DNA of 64,000 bases from Lineus longissimus (GCF_910592395.1 NC_088321.1:7380001-7444000); one strand, 5' to 3'; shown: positions 36,536-48,555, counted from the stretch's first letter. Program-made: numbers and translations. The notes: generated by a model not told the origin, from the sequence alone.

Positions 36536-38310
36536 CCCAGTGTTAACTTTCACTCAGCTTTATCTCCTTCAGTTAGCGCGGTAAACTTGATGCAGAGCAA
36601 TGCCACGCAAGTGGCCAACATGTGTCAAACAACCAGCCCAGGGATGTAGAAAGAATAATATCAATACGCCTCCGTCTCAAAAACCATTGAGAAAGAGAAC
36701 TATGTACTTTAACTAACGCTTATATATGTTTTTAAACAGGTGCACACTGACGCTTTCTCAACCACTTGTTTCCTCCAAATTGCCAGTGGATTTGAACTGT
36801 GAGGGTGTGAGGGCGATTTCTCTAGGTATAGTAGGCTACTCTAGAGACTGTTTTAACCCGCGCCTTTACATGTTTTTTAAACGTATTGACATTATTGACA
36901 ATGGTTTTCTAAATTACTTTTCTTTATCTCACGAGATAACCACTACATTTGATCTACGTTGATTGCTTGGAGTCTTTTGTTTGGTTAGGTGCTCTTGAGA
37001 CGCTCGTTTAGGGATGGCCGCTTGATAATAAGCTATTAATTGGGTGACCTTGTCATGAGAGGTATGCGTACGTAAACATCGGGCGACAGTGATAACACAC
37101 TGCTGTCGATAAAACCTGAGAATAAAAGTGGTATCGATCGAACCTCACCATTACCTCTCATGATGATCATAATTGGCAGAATCCAGCCCTTTCGTTTCTG
37201 ACCAGAGAGAAAATTGACATGGAAGTGTTCGCTTCTGCGTGATCAACTGAAAAACTAATGCAATTTAGCCTTCTGTGTTTGTGCCCAAGACTCACATTAA
37301 CTTTTATCAAACTTGTAAAGCATATTACATATTCTGAAAGTGTCTGTTCTGTTCATAAAACCAAGCAGATATCGTGATATTCATGGCCAGCACTTTTGTT
37401 TCTGACTATACTCCATGACATAGAGAGGATAGGCTGAAGGAAAGTCCAACTTCGGAATTCTCAGCCTGCTGTGATTGTACCTAGGATGCCCATCTACGTT
37501 TGTCTAATGTGTAAAACATATTACATCTTCTGAAAGAATCTCTTCACATTAAAACCTTGTAGACATCGTTAGAATTCGCAGACTGTGTAGCACTTTTATT
37601 TCTGACCATATTATTGTTACCCGTCACAGCAAAATCAGGCACAGGTCTCTCGAAGCTTGGCAGGATGAGACGGACTAGTCGTTTATTTCACTGTAGTCTG
37701 CCTCTGGCATAACCATCAATGGGAGGCCTATCAGACTCGTATGATATCCCGACAGTCGGGCGAGTAAGTGATGACATTTAAAATCTAAACTGGTTGTTGT
37801 TCACAGATATTTTTAGAAAATCATACAAGTTTGATTTTTTGTCACGTTTCACCCCCCCCCCCCCGCGCCAAGACCAATTGGCAAATATAAAAATCGTTTT
37901 TTATAAAATGATTTCTTTATATCTGTAGCAAATATATTTTGAACATCTCTCCAAATATTGACCTTAAAAACTCGAGTCTAATTGAAAGGTCTGAATCCTC
38001 AAAGCAAAGAAATCTAATCTTGTCTCAATGAGATAGACTTTGGGGGGAGGGGGTGGGGGGTTAGGGGTGAAAATTTTGAGAATCCAGCAAAAGTTAATTT
38101 TCCTGTTAACATAACATCCCATAACTCTCCTACCGAGGAAAGTGATCTGGAAAAAGCCATGATTTCTACTCCAGCCAAAAGCACACAGTTCAGCACCACC
38201 TCAATGCAAGTTAAGGATAAACGCAAGAGTATCTATGTTGCTTGTGAAACGACTTTCATGACCAGGGGCTTATATAGTTTCAAAGTGATTGCGTATTGAC
38301 TAGTTAGACA
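36536..38310. other. non-coding with a diverged duplication
   Basis: A diverged tandem duplication of about 180-190 bp lies at 37190-37630 (CATATTACAT-TTCTGAAAG and AGCACTTTT-TTTCTGAC blocks occur twice). A C homopolymer lies near 37851-37864 and a G-rich tract near 38041-38062. No gene is recognised. Confidence 0.5.
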
Positions 38311-38313
38311 ATA

Positions 38314-38385
38314 CAATGAAACCTCCCATAGCGGACACCTCTTTATTAAGGACAATCTCTCTATTAAGGACACATTGGATATTAA
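38314..38385 (+). repeat. isolated end of a pogo/Tigger-like transposon
   Basis: After TA, the sequence CAATGAAACCTCCCATAGCG followed by GACACCTC and repeated TATTAAGGACA resembles the termini of pogo/Tigger-like elements in invertebrates. No second end was found. Confidence 0.45.
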
Positions 38386-38631
38386 ATCATCAGCAATGCA
38401 ATACTCTAAACGAATTACATATAGAATGATTTAAGCACATTCTAAATATCGATCAAGATGACCAGGGCAAGAATTTTGCAAATTTTATCAAAACTAGACC
38501 ATTGCGGCCAATGCAGCAGGCCTGGGACGGAACGAACTCAGATATGATAGAGATTTTCGGTCATGCGCAAACAGGACGCCTAACATGGTATACATCATCA
38601 AGTCAGGTTGCAATTAGCATTATCGCAGCTG

Positions 38632-38970
38632 CCTAGGTATAAGAAATTGATACCGAACTGGCGGTATCGGTTGTCTCACCAAAACCGCGAGGGTCGAGCA
38701 AGAAATGTAGACCAACCAATTGAGTGGTTTTGGCGAGACAGAAATTGATACCTTACCAACTTCTGATATATATACGTTTTCCCCACGCTCCCGCCAGGTG
38801 GCCAGCGTGTAAAATACCGTGAGTATAAGGTATCAATTTCTGCTCTATAAAACCTCTTAAATTAAATAACGAATAGTGTGGTTTTAAATGTTTTTTTAGC
38901 CGCTTTTAAATGCTATTTTGCAGCAACCCAAGCGTCGGTTGCCTTACCCAGAGTCTTTCAAATAGACCGA
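38632..38970. repeat. dispersed repeat with TGTCTCACCAAAACCG inverted motif, copy 1
   Basis: TGTCTCACCAAAACCGCGAG (38673 on) faces GGTTTTGGCGAGACA (38727-38741). The following GGTATCAATTTCT, CTCTATAAAA and AAATTAAA-AACGA blocks match 42058-42305. The family is not recognised. Confidence 0.65.
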
Positions 38971-39410
38971 GGTTGCCGTGGTTTTGGTCAACAATTAAGC
39001 TTCACCGGAACGCTTTTGTGAGACAATCAATATTGATTATGCCGATTATGCATCAATGCCGACAGTGAGATAGCAATTTATATTCTTAAACAACGAGCTG
39101 TAATGTACTGGTTTTAGATGCTTTTGAAAGACTGTGCTATAATTAGGGATCTACTTAATTTTTGTGAAAGGGCAAACGTATGCAAATATATATATTCTCT
39201 ATTTTTCTACTGTTAATTGATCACGTAAATGGGCAGTCGGTCGCCTTTAATTTCATCAAATTAGCCCGATTAACACAGTTTGTTTGCGGGGAATTTTTAG
39301 CATAGGGTTGTATTAAAACAATTCAGGTAGAAGTAATTTAATAAGTTCAACGGTTAATGTATAAGAGCAAACTAAATTACAAAAAGTCCCCTATATTCAA
39401 AATAAGAACC
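38971..39410. other. non-coding spacer
   Basis: It contains a further fragment of the preceding repeat (GTGAGACAATCAATA near 39021). Otherwise nothing is recognised. Confidence 0.45.
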
Positions 39411-41198
39411 CAGAAGTATTAAGGTAGCAGGAAGGGTTGGGCGTTTGTGGTTTCTGAGTCTGAGGGGGTTGGTATCTGTTGACTGTGCTTTAAGAGAGAC
39501 TAGGCATGGCGCCAGTCTCTCTTAAAGCACAGTCAACAGGCATTTGGTCTCAGTATTTGGGTAAGTACAGAATCAAGGCAGCTCAGAGAGCAATGATTGA
39601 ACGATGCTGTGGACAAGTCCAAGGATTCTGCATCAGTCACGACGGGCCAACTTCTCATCAGAAAGCGTCACCACCAGCATATTCAATGTTCAGTTCCAAC
39701 CTGTACCAGTCCAATGCACGTCTGTCATGGTCAGCAGTGGTCAGCTTAGCGCGATATGGAACATTCTTCCGAAACTCAAGCGAGGGAAGTCTGCTCATTA
39801 GCATATCTCGCGCACTGCTCCTTCTTGTCAAACATCGTAGTGAAATCGTAATGGAAAACGTCTGGCTTTGCGCCAGACATTGAGACTAATAAGTGAAGAA
39901 CTAATAGGTAAAGAACTTCTACTTGCGCGAGACTGCTGTGATAAAATTATCATTGCAGAGACTCCGGTGACGTACACATATATTTTTTACAATCAAAAAT
40001 GCCCTCAAAAGACGACATGGAATGATTATTTTATTGATATTTCCTACTATATACCTTCCAATTATCACTTTATACAAACAGATCGGCGTTAGGTCGCATG
40101 CTTTTCTTTCCTGGTGACACTATAAAGCAAAATAGTTGCAACCCCGTAAATGCGCTATAAGTCCAATAATAAGTGACGGTGACCCGTTATAAATGTTTTG
40201 CCAGCTTCGCTTTTTTGCCGCTACGCGGCGCGTTGGGCCCTTGCGTCAAGTGCTAGTCTATCTAACCAGTAGCTGGTCGAATTCTTATCAAATCTATATT
40301 TGGGTTCTGGCCAAAACGGGTGGTCGAGGACTTGATATACGACTTCACATGTCTCGATCTGGACGCAAGGGCCCAACGCGCCGCGTAGCGGCAAAAAAGC
40401 GAAGCTGGCAAAACATTTATAACGGGTCACCGTCACTTATTATTGGACTTATAGCGCATTTACGGGGTTGCAACTATTTTGCTTTATAGTGTCACCAGGA
40501 AAGAAAAGCATGCGACCTAACGCCGATCTATTTGTATAAAGTGATAATCGGAAGGTATATAGTAGGAAATATCAATAAAATAATCATTCCATGTCGTCTT
40601 TTGAGGGCATTTTTGATTGTAAAAAATATATGTGTACGTCACCGGAGTCTCTGCAATGATAATTTTATCACAGCAGTCTCGCGCAAGTAGAAGTTCTTTA
40701 CCTATTAGTTCTTCACTTATTAGTCTCAATGTCTGGCGCAAAGCCAGACGTTTTCCATTACGATTTCACTATACGATGTTTGACAAAAAGGAGCAGTGCG
40801 CGAGATATGCTAATGAGCAGACTTCCCTCGCTTGAGTTTCGGAAGAATGTTCCATATCGCGCTAAGCTGACCACTGCTGACCATGACAGACGTGCATTGG
40901 ACTGGTACAGGTTGGAACTGAACATTGAATATGCTGGTGGTGACGCTTTCTGATGAGAAGTTGGTCGTGACTGATGCAGTATCCTTGGACTTGTCCACAG
41001 CATCGTTCAATCATTGCTCTCTAAGCTGCCTTGATTCTGTACTTACCCAAATACTGAGACCAAATGCCTGTTGACTGTGCTTTAAGAGAGACTGGCGCCA
41101 TGCCTAGTCTCTCTTAAAGCACAGTCAACAGACACCAACCCCCTCAGACTCAGAAACCACAAACGCCCAACCCTTCCTGCTACCTTAATACTTCTGGG
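39411..41198. repeat. near-perfect palindrome, 0.84-kb arms, 115-bp spacer
   Basis: The arms 39411-40246 and 40362-41198 are reverse complements with only a handful of differences (a 4-bp and a 2-bp indel and a few substitutions). The spacer at 40247-40361 is unique. Each arm is a shortened version of the 12435-15107 arm and shares its outer end (CCAGAAGTATTAAGG) and inner end (CCCTTGCGTC). Both arms lack the same two internal segments. No target-site duplication was found. It is either a foldback-type element or an inverted duplication. Confidence 0.92.
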
Positions 41199-41534
41199 TT
41201 ATTCTTGTACTAATGGGCAGGATTCGGGGCCGAAATCGTCTCCTGTGATTGACATTATTATATTTGTCTTGGTACTGTAGATCACTATTTTTGTACATAG
41301 GGTCCGTGGCTGATAAACTTCCATTTACAGAGGGTAAGACACGGGTGTATATCAGAGACGTCCGGCAAGGTCTTAGTTATTACCTTCATGTTCACGACAA
41401 GCCTATGATGAACAGACCTATCAAAGGTGAGCATCTGATGAAGACTGGCTAGTCCTCGCCCGCAAAAGTAGTCAGAAAACCAGACGTCTGGGATTTTTTG
41501 GCAGGAATCGTTTATTTAGTACGTAATGTGGTCA
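41199..41534. other. non-coding spacer
   Basis: The plus-strand open frame at 41249-41452 is unidentified and looks non-conserved. Confidence 0.4.
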
Positions 41535-41615
41535 GTAAGGAGAGCAGTTGCATAGTGATAAGATCACAGGGCTCATAATCGGGATGTCTTGGGTTCGAAT
41601 CACTGAAAGATCATC
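41535..41615 (+). repeat. tRNA-like SINE head (Met-type)
   Basis: A-box-like TTGCATAGTGATAAG, an anticodon-loop-like CTCATAA and a B-box GGGTTCGAATC occur in tRNA order and spacing. The acceptor and T stems do not pair well, so this is not a functional tRNA gene. It is most likely a tRNA-derived SINE head or decayed tRNA copy. Confidence 0.5.
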
Positions 41616-41719
41616 ATTTGTTTCGTCTTTGTCATTCCAGACCAGCAGTAAATTGGTACCTTACTTGCATATAGATGGCGAAATGTGATTAAGGAGATGA
41701 TACTGAAGGTATTGCATTT

Positions 41720-42056
41720 CTTTTAGTGAGGTTTTTGGCCGGATTTGGATCCAAACAATGGTACTTAAAAGTACCATTGTAAACAAGTGTTGTAGCTTTT
41801 TCTAGCAAACCCCGCTCATTATGTCACGTCGGTGGTGTGTGTCTGTCGCAGGGGACGGAGTTACTGACTCATTAAAGTCCCTCATTTTCACCGACAGGTA
41901 CAACATTGCGAATTCTGAAGAGCGCCGGTTGGTTAAGCTCTTGGTTCGGGCTTTTTAATCTCTGTCGTTTTACCGTCTGTACATTTTGCAACCATTATAT
42001 TTTCATTTTAATGTTCTCCTTTTAGGAGGTTAATAATGTTATTATTATATTATTAT
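41720..42056 (+). repeat. 3' module of a retroposon-like repeat, copy 1 of 3
   Basis: It shares TAGCAAACCCCGCTCATTAT, CACGTCGGTGGTGTGTG and AAGAGCGCCGGTTGG with 44420-44800 and 55416-55660. Each ends in a small CTCCTTTTAGGAG hairpin followed by an AT-rich ATT microsatellite. Such a tail is typical of SINE or LINE 3' ends. Confidence 0.65.
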
Positions 42057-42057
42057 T

Positions 42058-42305
42058 GCTTGTCTCACCAAAACCGCGAGGGTGAACCTAAAATGTAGAC
42101 CAAAAACGAGGCAGCTGGAGTCGAGGTTTCGGCAAACATTTCAGATCCAGCCGAGCGGTTTTAGTGAGACAATCAATACCGACAGTGAGGTATCAATTTC
42201 TACTCTAAAAAAAATCTCAAATTAAACAACGAAAAATAATACACTATCTTTTACTCAGCTAAAATTACCATTTTGCTGAGTAACCCCGACTCTCAGTCTT
42301 TAAAC
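42058..42305. repeat. dispersed repeat with TGTCTCACCAAAACCG inverted motif, copy 2
   Basis: TTGTCTCACCAAAACCGCGA faces CGGTTTTAGTGAGACAA. The downstream blocks match 38820-38970. Confidence 0.65.
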
Positions 42306-42951
42306 AAAGAAAACAAAGGAATAAAAGAAGAAACTGAGATTTTTATTCATTGTTAACATAGATTTATTCAACAAGTATGATCAGTAATGGTATCCATGTA
42401 TCTAGTTAAATCATCCATTTCTCACAAGTATCTGAAGTGCCCAACTGCATTTAGTCAAATGCAAAATAACAAGAGCACTGTCTTCAAGAATTTAGAAATT
42501 CTGACTAAATTCAGTCGTTGTCTGAAGTGTCATCAATTCGAATTGTCAATTTTTTTCTAATTTCAAAACATCCTTTTATAATCTGACCTAATTCAGGCAG
42601 TTAAAGCAAGGTGTGAAGATGACTAATTTAGTCAAATGCATGCTCAGAATAAACAGAAAAATAGTGTCCACTATCTACAATACTCACATGTTCTGACCAA
42701 ATTGAATTTGAATTCAGTCATTCAATGAATTGTTTTAAATGCAATCGAAAAACTGTTTCTACTTCAGAGGCCTAAGCATGATGAAATTAAATACGATTTT
42801 CTTGTTTTCAAAACACAATTAAGTAAAACAGCAATGTAAACTATGCTAGATCTGCAAATCACAGAGATACAAACGAAAATAACGATATCATAACAGAAAA
42901 ATTGTATCTATCAAATCTTAGAAAACGACAGACAAAGTTGCCAGGATTTTT
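42306..42951. other. non-coding, AT-rich
   Basis: Several TGACTAAATT/AATTTAGTCA-like words recur, but there is no clear repeat unit and no gene is recognised. Confidence 0.45.
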
Positions 42952-43170
42952 ATGAACGTTACTGACGATAGTAATGTAAGTGATGACCCTAGTGTTACCG
43001 GTAGTAAGGGCGAGTTAGAGTCTAATTTTGTTTCAGATGATGACTATGTACCTGCTGTATAGCATGACGCTAGTAATAGTGATGGGGCTTTTGATGGTGG
43101 CCCACGTGGAAACAATTCGTCTGGGGATGAAGACATGCACCTCCCCCCCCCACCCCCTCAGAAATCCTGA
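42952..43170 (+). pseudogene. acidic N-terminal coding fragment, unidentified (possibly transposase-like)
   Basis: From ATG at 42952 the frame reads MNVTDDSNVSDDPSVTGSKG, continues Ser/Asp-rich to VSDDDYVPAV, then hits TAG at 43060-43062. The same frame continues beyond as HDASNSDGAFDGGPRGN to a stop near 43168. Such acidic starts are common in piggyBac-type transposases, but no catalytic part is visible, so this is only a guess. The 89-bp satellite follows at once. A short frame after the satellite (about 44230-44330, EDFEPLDIFQSNHF) may be part of the same decayed gene. Confidence 0.3.
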
Positions 43171-43190
43171 GAAATTCGGCGATTTAAGTG

Positions 43191-44228
43191 TTAATCTACT
43201 GGTATGATATTATACTTAGAACACGACACCAAATCAGAAGAGCCGATGGGTCGGTGTGCCGGTGTAGACAGTGAGGCCCTTAATCTACTGGTATGATATT
43301 ATACTTAGAACACGACACCAAATCAGAAGAGCCGATGGGTCGGTGTGCCGGCGTAGACAGTGAGACCCTTAATCTACTGGTATGATATTATACTTAGAAC
43401 ACGACACCAAATCAGAAGAGCCGATGGGTCAGTGTGCCGGCGTAGACAGTGAGACCCTTAATCTACTGGTATGATATTATGCTTAGAACACGACACCAAA
43501 TCAGAAGAGCCGATGGGTCGGTGTGCCGGTATAGACAGTGAGACCCTTAATCTACTGGTATGATATAATACTTAGAACACGACACCAAATCAGAAGAGCC
43601 GATGGGTCGGTGTGCCGGCGTAGACAGTGAGGCCCTTAATCTACTGGTATGATATTATACTTAGAACACGACACCAAATCAGAAGAGTGGATGGGTCAGT
43701 GTGCCGGCGTAGACAGTGAGACCCTTAATCTACTGGTATGATATTATGCTTAGAACACGACACCAAATCATAAGAGCCGATGGGTCGGTGTGCCGGTGTA
43801 GACAGTGAGGCCCTTAATCTACTGGTATGATATTATACTTAGAACATGACACCAAATCAGAAGAGTGGATGGGTCAGTGTGCCGGCGTAGACAGTGAGAC
43901 CCTTAATCTACTGGTATGATATTATGCTTAGAACACGACACCAAATCAGAAGAGCCGATGGGTCGGTGTGCCGGTATAGACAGTGAGACCCTTAATCTAC
44001 TGGTATGATATAATACTTAGAACACGACACCAAATCAGAAGAGCCGATGGGTCGGTGTGCCGGCGTAGACAGTGAGGCCCTTAATCTACTGGTATGATAT
44101 TATACTTAGAACATGACACCAAATCAGAAGAGCCGATGGGTCGGTGTGCCGGTATAGGCAGTGAGGCCCTTAATCTACTGGTATGATATTATACTTAGAA
44201 TATGACACCAAATCAGAAGAGCCGATGG
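43191..44228. repeat. 89-bp satellite, 11.7 copies, with higher-order pattern
   Basis: TTAATCTACTGGTATGATAT starts at 43191, 43280, 43369 and so on to 44170, always 89 bp apart. Variants (GCCGATGGGTCGG or GTGGATGGGTCAG; TTATGC, TTATAC or TAATAC) recur in the same order in units 3-5 and 8-10, which points to duplication of a five-unit block (445 bp). Confidence 0.95.
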
Positions 44229-44419
44229 TCGAGAAGATTTTGAACCTTTAGATATATTTCAAAGTAATCATTTTAAGCGTATTTTAGGTCTGCCAAAGAG
44301 GAGCCACCATTGTAGCTGTTGGCGGCCCTCGATATAAAACCGGTATCCGCTGTAGTTATAAATGGAAAATTTGTCGTTTTTTTCTATTTTTGAACAACAG
44401 TCTCCGGCTTGTTTTTTAA

Positions 44420-44800
44420 ATACATTTCTTTTAGCGAGGTTTTTAGCAGGATTTGGATGTATTAAAGGCACGCTTTTAATAAATACCATTGTGAACAAGC
44501 GACTAGCTCCTACTGTTGTAGCTTTTTCTAGCAAACCCCGCTCATTATGTCACGTCGGTGGTGTGTGTTTGTCGCAGAGGATGGGGTTACTGACTCACTA
44601 AAGTCCCTCATTTTCACCAACAGGTACAACATTGTGAATTCTGAAGAGCGCCGGTTGGTTATGCTCTTGATTCGGGCTATTAAATCTGTCATAATTTTAC
44701 CGTCTGTAAATTTTGTAACCCATCATAGTATAGTATTTTATTTCATTTCGACGTTCTCCTTTTAGGAGGTTAATAAATATTATTACTATTATACCAAAAC
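44420..44800 (+). repeat. 3' module of a retroposon-like repeat, copy 2 of 3
   Basis: Same module as 41720-42056, with the CTCCTTTTAGGAG hairpin near 44755-44768 and an ATT-rich tail. From 44549 it is also the left limit of the segmental duplication. Confidence 0.65.
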
Positions 44801-44868
44801 CTTTTTTTCCTTTTGATATACTTGGCCCTTTTTCACTCATTCAAGAGTTCAAATTAATTATTTCATAG

Positions 44869-45002
44869 GAAAAGTCAAAGCATCAGAATCTCATGGCATT
44901 GATAGATATGGTAACGTACTTCAATATCTTATTATGAATACAGCCGAGAATTTGGATGATGAAGACATTGGTGAAATTGAAAATAATGCTCACGTTGATT
45001 GA
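44869..45002 (+). CDS. possible terminal exon, unidentified protein (left duplicate)
   Basis: After an acceptor TTTCATAG, the frame reads 43 codons (KVKASESHGIDRYGNVLQYL, then an acidic end) to TGA at 45000-45002. AATAAA overlaps the stop at 45002-45007, and another follows at 45123. The right duplicate at 55736-55869 keeps the frame with two amino-acid changes. No upstream exon was identified. It may be the end of a decayed gene. Confidence 0.35.
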
Positions 45003-46556
45003 ATAAATGTACAGGTTTTGTAGGTCTACATTGTAGGTCTTAGTTTTATAGTCTTCCATTTGTAGATTTAGTTATACGGCTATCAGTTGTATGACCTAGG
45101 AATGTTGATTTCTTTTCTGGTCAATAAAGATGTCAGTGTTACTAATCACTTATTTCATTTCTTATTATTGAGAGGATTGGGATGGACTTTCGGAGAGAAA
45201 TGTTGTTGGTGACTGCTGTGATTATTGACATTCGCAGCTCATCCCCACAGCACAGAACCGGGATGCATGGGCTGTCCATGCCATTTTGTAGGACAAAAGG
45301 TACTCTTCTATGCACCGGCAAAATCACAAAAGTGATACGATGCTATGATGATGATGATTATGATGTCTTGTCTACATGTATAAAGCTACTTAAATATTCT
45401 ATTGTCTTTGGCTCTGAGTGTACATATGTAGTACTGTATTCAAACAAATAGGCAAAGGAACGGCAGGTTACACAAAAGTACATTTATTGAATCAGGTACA
45501 GAACTACTAATGTGTACAACAAATATACATGTACTATGTATGAAAAATTGATCTACCAGTATCCACCCGTATAATCACACCAGTCTCCACTGATAGTAAG
45601 ACCCGTGAGACTTTTATGCCAGTCTCCTAGACATAATAGATTGTTGCTATAGGTGCAATGCATATCTTTTTTGAGAGTTAAACGCACACAAAACAAATTA
45701 ATGATAAAATTGGCAGTAAGGTCTATTACAGATGACACCGCAACAGAGGTCTATTGAGCAAAAATCAGAATCAGAGTTTTTCTTCAAAATCTCATCAAAT
45801 ATCGCAATATCAAAATACATGAATCATGAAAAAGCTACTTTTTCATTACATGTAAACGTCTAGAATGTGAATCTAAGATCCATGCCCCCAAAAAACTGCA
45901 AAAATGGGTATAACTTTGGTATGCAGACATATACAGTATCAAATCACAGCTGCACAGTACAAGAACACATTCTATAAGCCTATGTGACCGATCAGACACA
46001 CCAAAACCAGGCGCAGGCAGGCATACCATAGCTTTACAGAATATGCATTGTATTTATTTAACCCTATTTCTAAATTTTACGACAGGCGTCTGGTTTTGCT
46101 GTGATGGGTCGCATAGAGAATCTCACATCAGACAAACTGTACTTGGTTTAATGAAATTTGCCCTGAAATCTTTAATTTCCTACAAATGAATAGGGGTCAC
46201 CATAGATGGAAAAATCAATTAATCAAATTCATTGATAACATTTATAGATTTCAGGTCAAATACCTCTGACACGTGTATAAAGGGAACACCCAATTCATCC
46301 TGGCAATGGCATAATACAGTGACAAAGTAGGCGCGTTTTACTGTACAAGTAAACTGTAACAAATACCAGCAGTTCTATCATTGACCAGTTAGTCCACACA
46401 TAAGAAATGGGTATACAGTAGAACTCGCGTAAGTCGACATCGTATAACCCGTCACTGTGCATAAGTCGCCACCCACCAGAAAGTCATTTCATCTAACTAA
46501 CGTTAATTTCATTAAAAGATATGCGTACAACTCGTCATTCATAAGTCGTCATTTAA

Positions 46557-46979
46557 GGTTAGGCTCTACGTCAATTCTTTGCAACACCATTCTGCCATGA
46601 TTTTTTTGTTAAAAACACCAGCATTACTCCTTCAAAAGTGAGTTTCATCAAATTTCAGGTAGCGCACACTGTTCTTTGTGCATTACTGGACATACTGCCA
46701 ACCTTGAAATGCAAATTAACTTCCTTTTGAGGGAGTTCTAATTGCTTTCCGAATTTCAGTTTCCTGGAAAAATTTCCAAATGTGCAGAAAAGCAATTGGA
46801 GCAGCTTCAAAACGAAGTCAATGTTGATTTTGATGGTGGCAGTTTGTTCATTAAATCACAGAGAACAGTGTGCGCTCCTTGAAATTTGATAAAACTCATT
46901 TTTGAACAAGTAATGCTGGTGTTTTTGCCAAAAAATCATGCCAAAATGGTGTAGCAAAGAATTGTCGTAGAGCCGACCC
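46557..46979. mobile_element. TTAA-flanked foldback MITE nested in the Tigger-like element
   Basis: The arms 46557-46682 and about 46856-46979 are reverse complements over about 125 bp, beginning GG(G/T)T(C/A)GGCTCTACG. TTAA lies at 46553-46556 and 46980-46983. TTAA duplications suit piggyBac or Kolobok families. The right-duplicate copy (about 61898-62305) has lost its last bases. Confidence 0.82.
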
Positions 46980-47130
46980 TTAATACAAGTCGGCACCAAT
47001 CTTACAGTCCCTTGTAATAGAAATGAATGTACAATTACACCGGTAACTCGTCACCGCGGGGCGTGCGTCTTTGATCAGCCCACAGATCAAATGACGATCC
47101 ACGTGTATTAAAAATGTACGGATACAGTTA

Positions 47131-48488
47131 CAAGTCATCATTGTGACGAGTTATGTAAGCCTTCATTGTGACGAGTTATGTAAGCCATCATTGTGACGAG
47201 TTATGTAAGCCGTCATTGTGACGAGTTATGTAAGCCATCATTGTGACGAGTTATGTACGCCGTCATTGTGACGAGTTATGTAAGCCATCATTGTGACGAG
47301 TTATGTAAGCCATCATTGTGACGAGTTATGTAAGTCGTCATTGTGACGAGTTATGTAAGCCATCATTGTGACGAGTTATGTAAGTCGTCATTGTGACGAG
47401 TTATGTAAGCCGTCATTGTGACGAGTTATGTAAGCCATCATTGTGACGAGTTATGTAAGCCATCATTGTGACGAGTTATGTAAGTCGTCATTGTGACGAG
47501 TTATGTAAGCCATCATTGTCACGAGTTATGTAAGTCGTCAATGTGACGAGTTATGTAAGCCATCATTGTGACGAGTTATGTAAGCCATCATTGTGACGAG
47601 TTATGTAAGCCATCATTGTGACGAGTTATGTAAGCCATCATTGTGACGAGTTATGTAAGCCATCATTGTGACGAGTTATGTAAGCCGTCATTGTGACGAG
47701 TTATGTAAGCCATCATTGTGACGAGTTATGTAAGCCATCATTGTGACGAGTTATGTAAGCCATCATTGTGACGAGTTATGTAAGCCATCATTGTGACGAG
47801 TTATATAAGCCATCATTGTCACGAGTTATGTAAGCCGTCATTGTGACGAGTTATGTAAGCCATCATTGTGACGAGTTATGTAAGCCGTCATTGTGACAAG
47901 TTATGTAAGCCGTCATTGTGACGAGTTATGTAAGCCATCATTGTGACGAGTTATGTAAGTCGTCATTGTGACGAGTTATGTAAGCCGTCATTGTGACAAG
48001 TTATGTAAGCCATCATTGTGACGAGTTATGTAAGTCGTCATTGTGACGAGTTATGTAAGCCGTCATTGTGACGAGTTATGTAAGTCATCACTGACGAGTT
48101 ATGTAAGCCGTCATTGTGACAAGTTATGTAAGCCGTCATTGTGACGAGTTATGTAAGCCATCATTGTGACGAGTTATGTAAGTCGTCATTGTGACGAGTT
48201 ATGTAAGCCGTCATTGTGACGAGTTATGTAAGCCGTCATTGTGACGAGTTATGTAAGCCATCATTGTGACGAGTTATGTAAGCTGTCATTGTGACGAGTT
48301 ATGTAAGCCATCATTGTGACGAGTTATGTAAGCCATCATTGTGACGAGTTATGTAAGCCATCATTGTGACGAGTTATGTAAGCTGTCATTGTGACGAGTT
48401 ATGTAAGCCGTCATTGTGACGAGTTATGTAAGCCATCATTGTGACGAGTTATGTAAGCCATCATTGTGACGAGTTATGTAAGCCATCA
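47131..48488. repeat. 25-bp minisatellite, about 54 copies (left)
   Basis: A strict 25-bp unit with core CGTCATTGTGACGAG or CATCATTGTGACGAG is repeated almost without change. The CGTCA-TTG-TGACG form is a small perfect hairpin. One unit is shortened near 48090. The array sits inside the Tigger-like element. Confidence 0.97.
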
Positions 48489-48555
48489 AAATGATGAGTT
48501 ATTTTACTCGTCCTACCTGTAAGTCATCATCAACATCTAAGTCCCAAGGATGGCG

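Noticed and set aside
39860-40092. Conserved 74-codon open frame repeated in the four arms (also 14716, 26457, 40517)
   Set aside because: Its conservation is explained by the recent high identity of the arms; composition and motifs are not protein-like.
39400-41210. Target-site duplication around the palindrome
   Set aside because: Left flank AAAATAAGAA and right flank TTATTCTTGT do not match directly; no duplication can be claimed.
47131-48488. CRISPR-like regular array of 25-bp units
   Set aside because: There are no variable spacers; unit follows unit directly. It lies inside a transposon in a eukaryotic genome and has no cas genes nearby.
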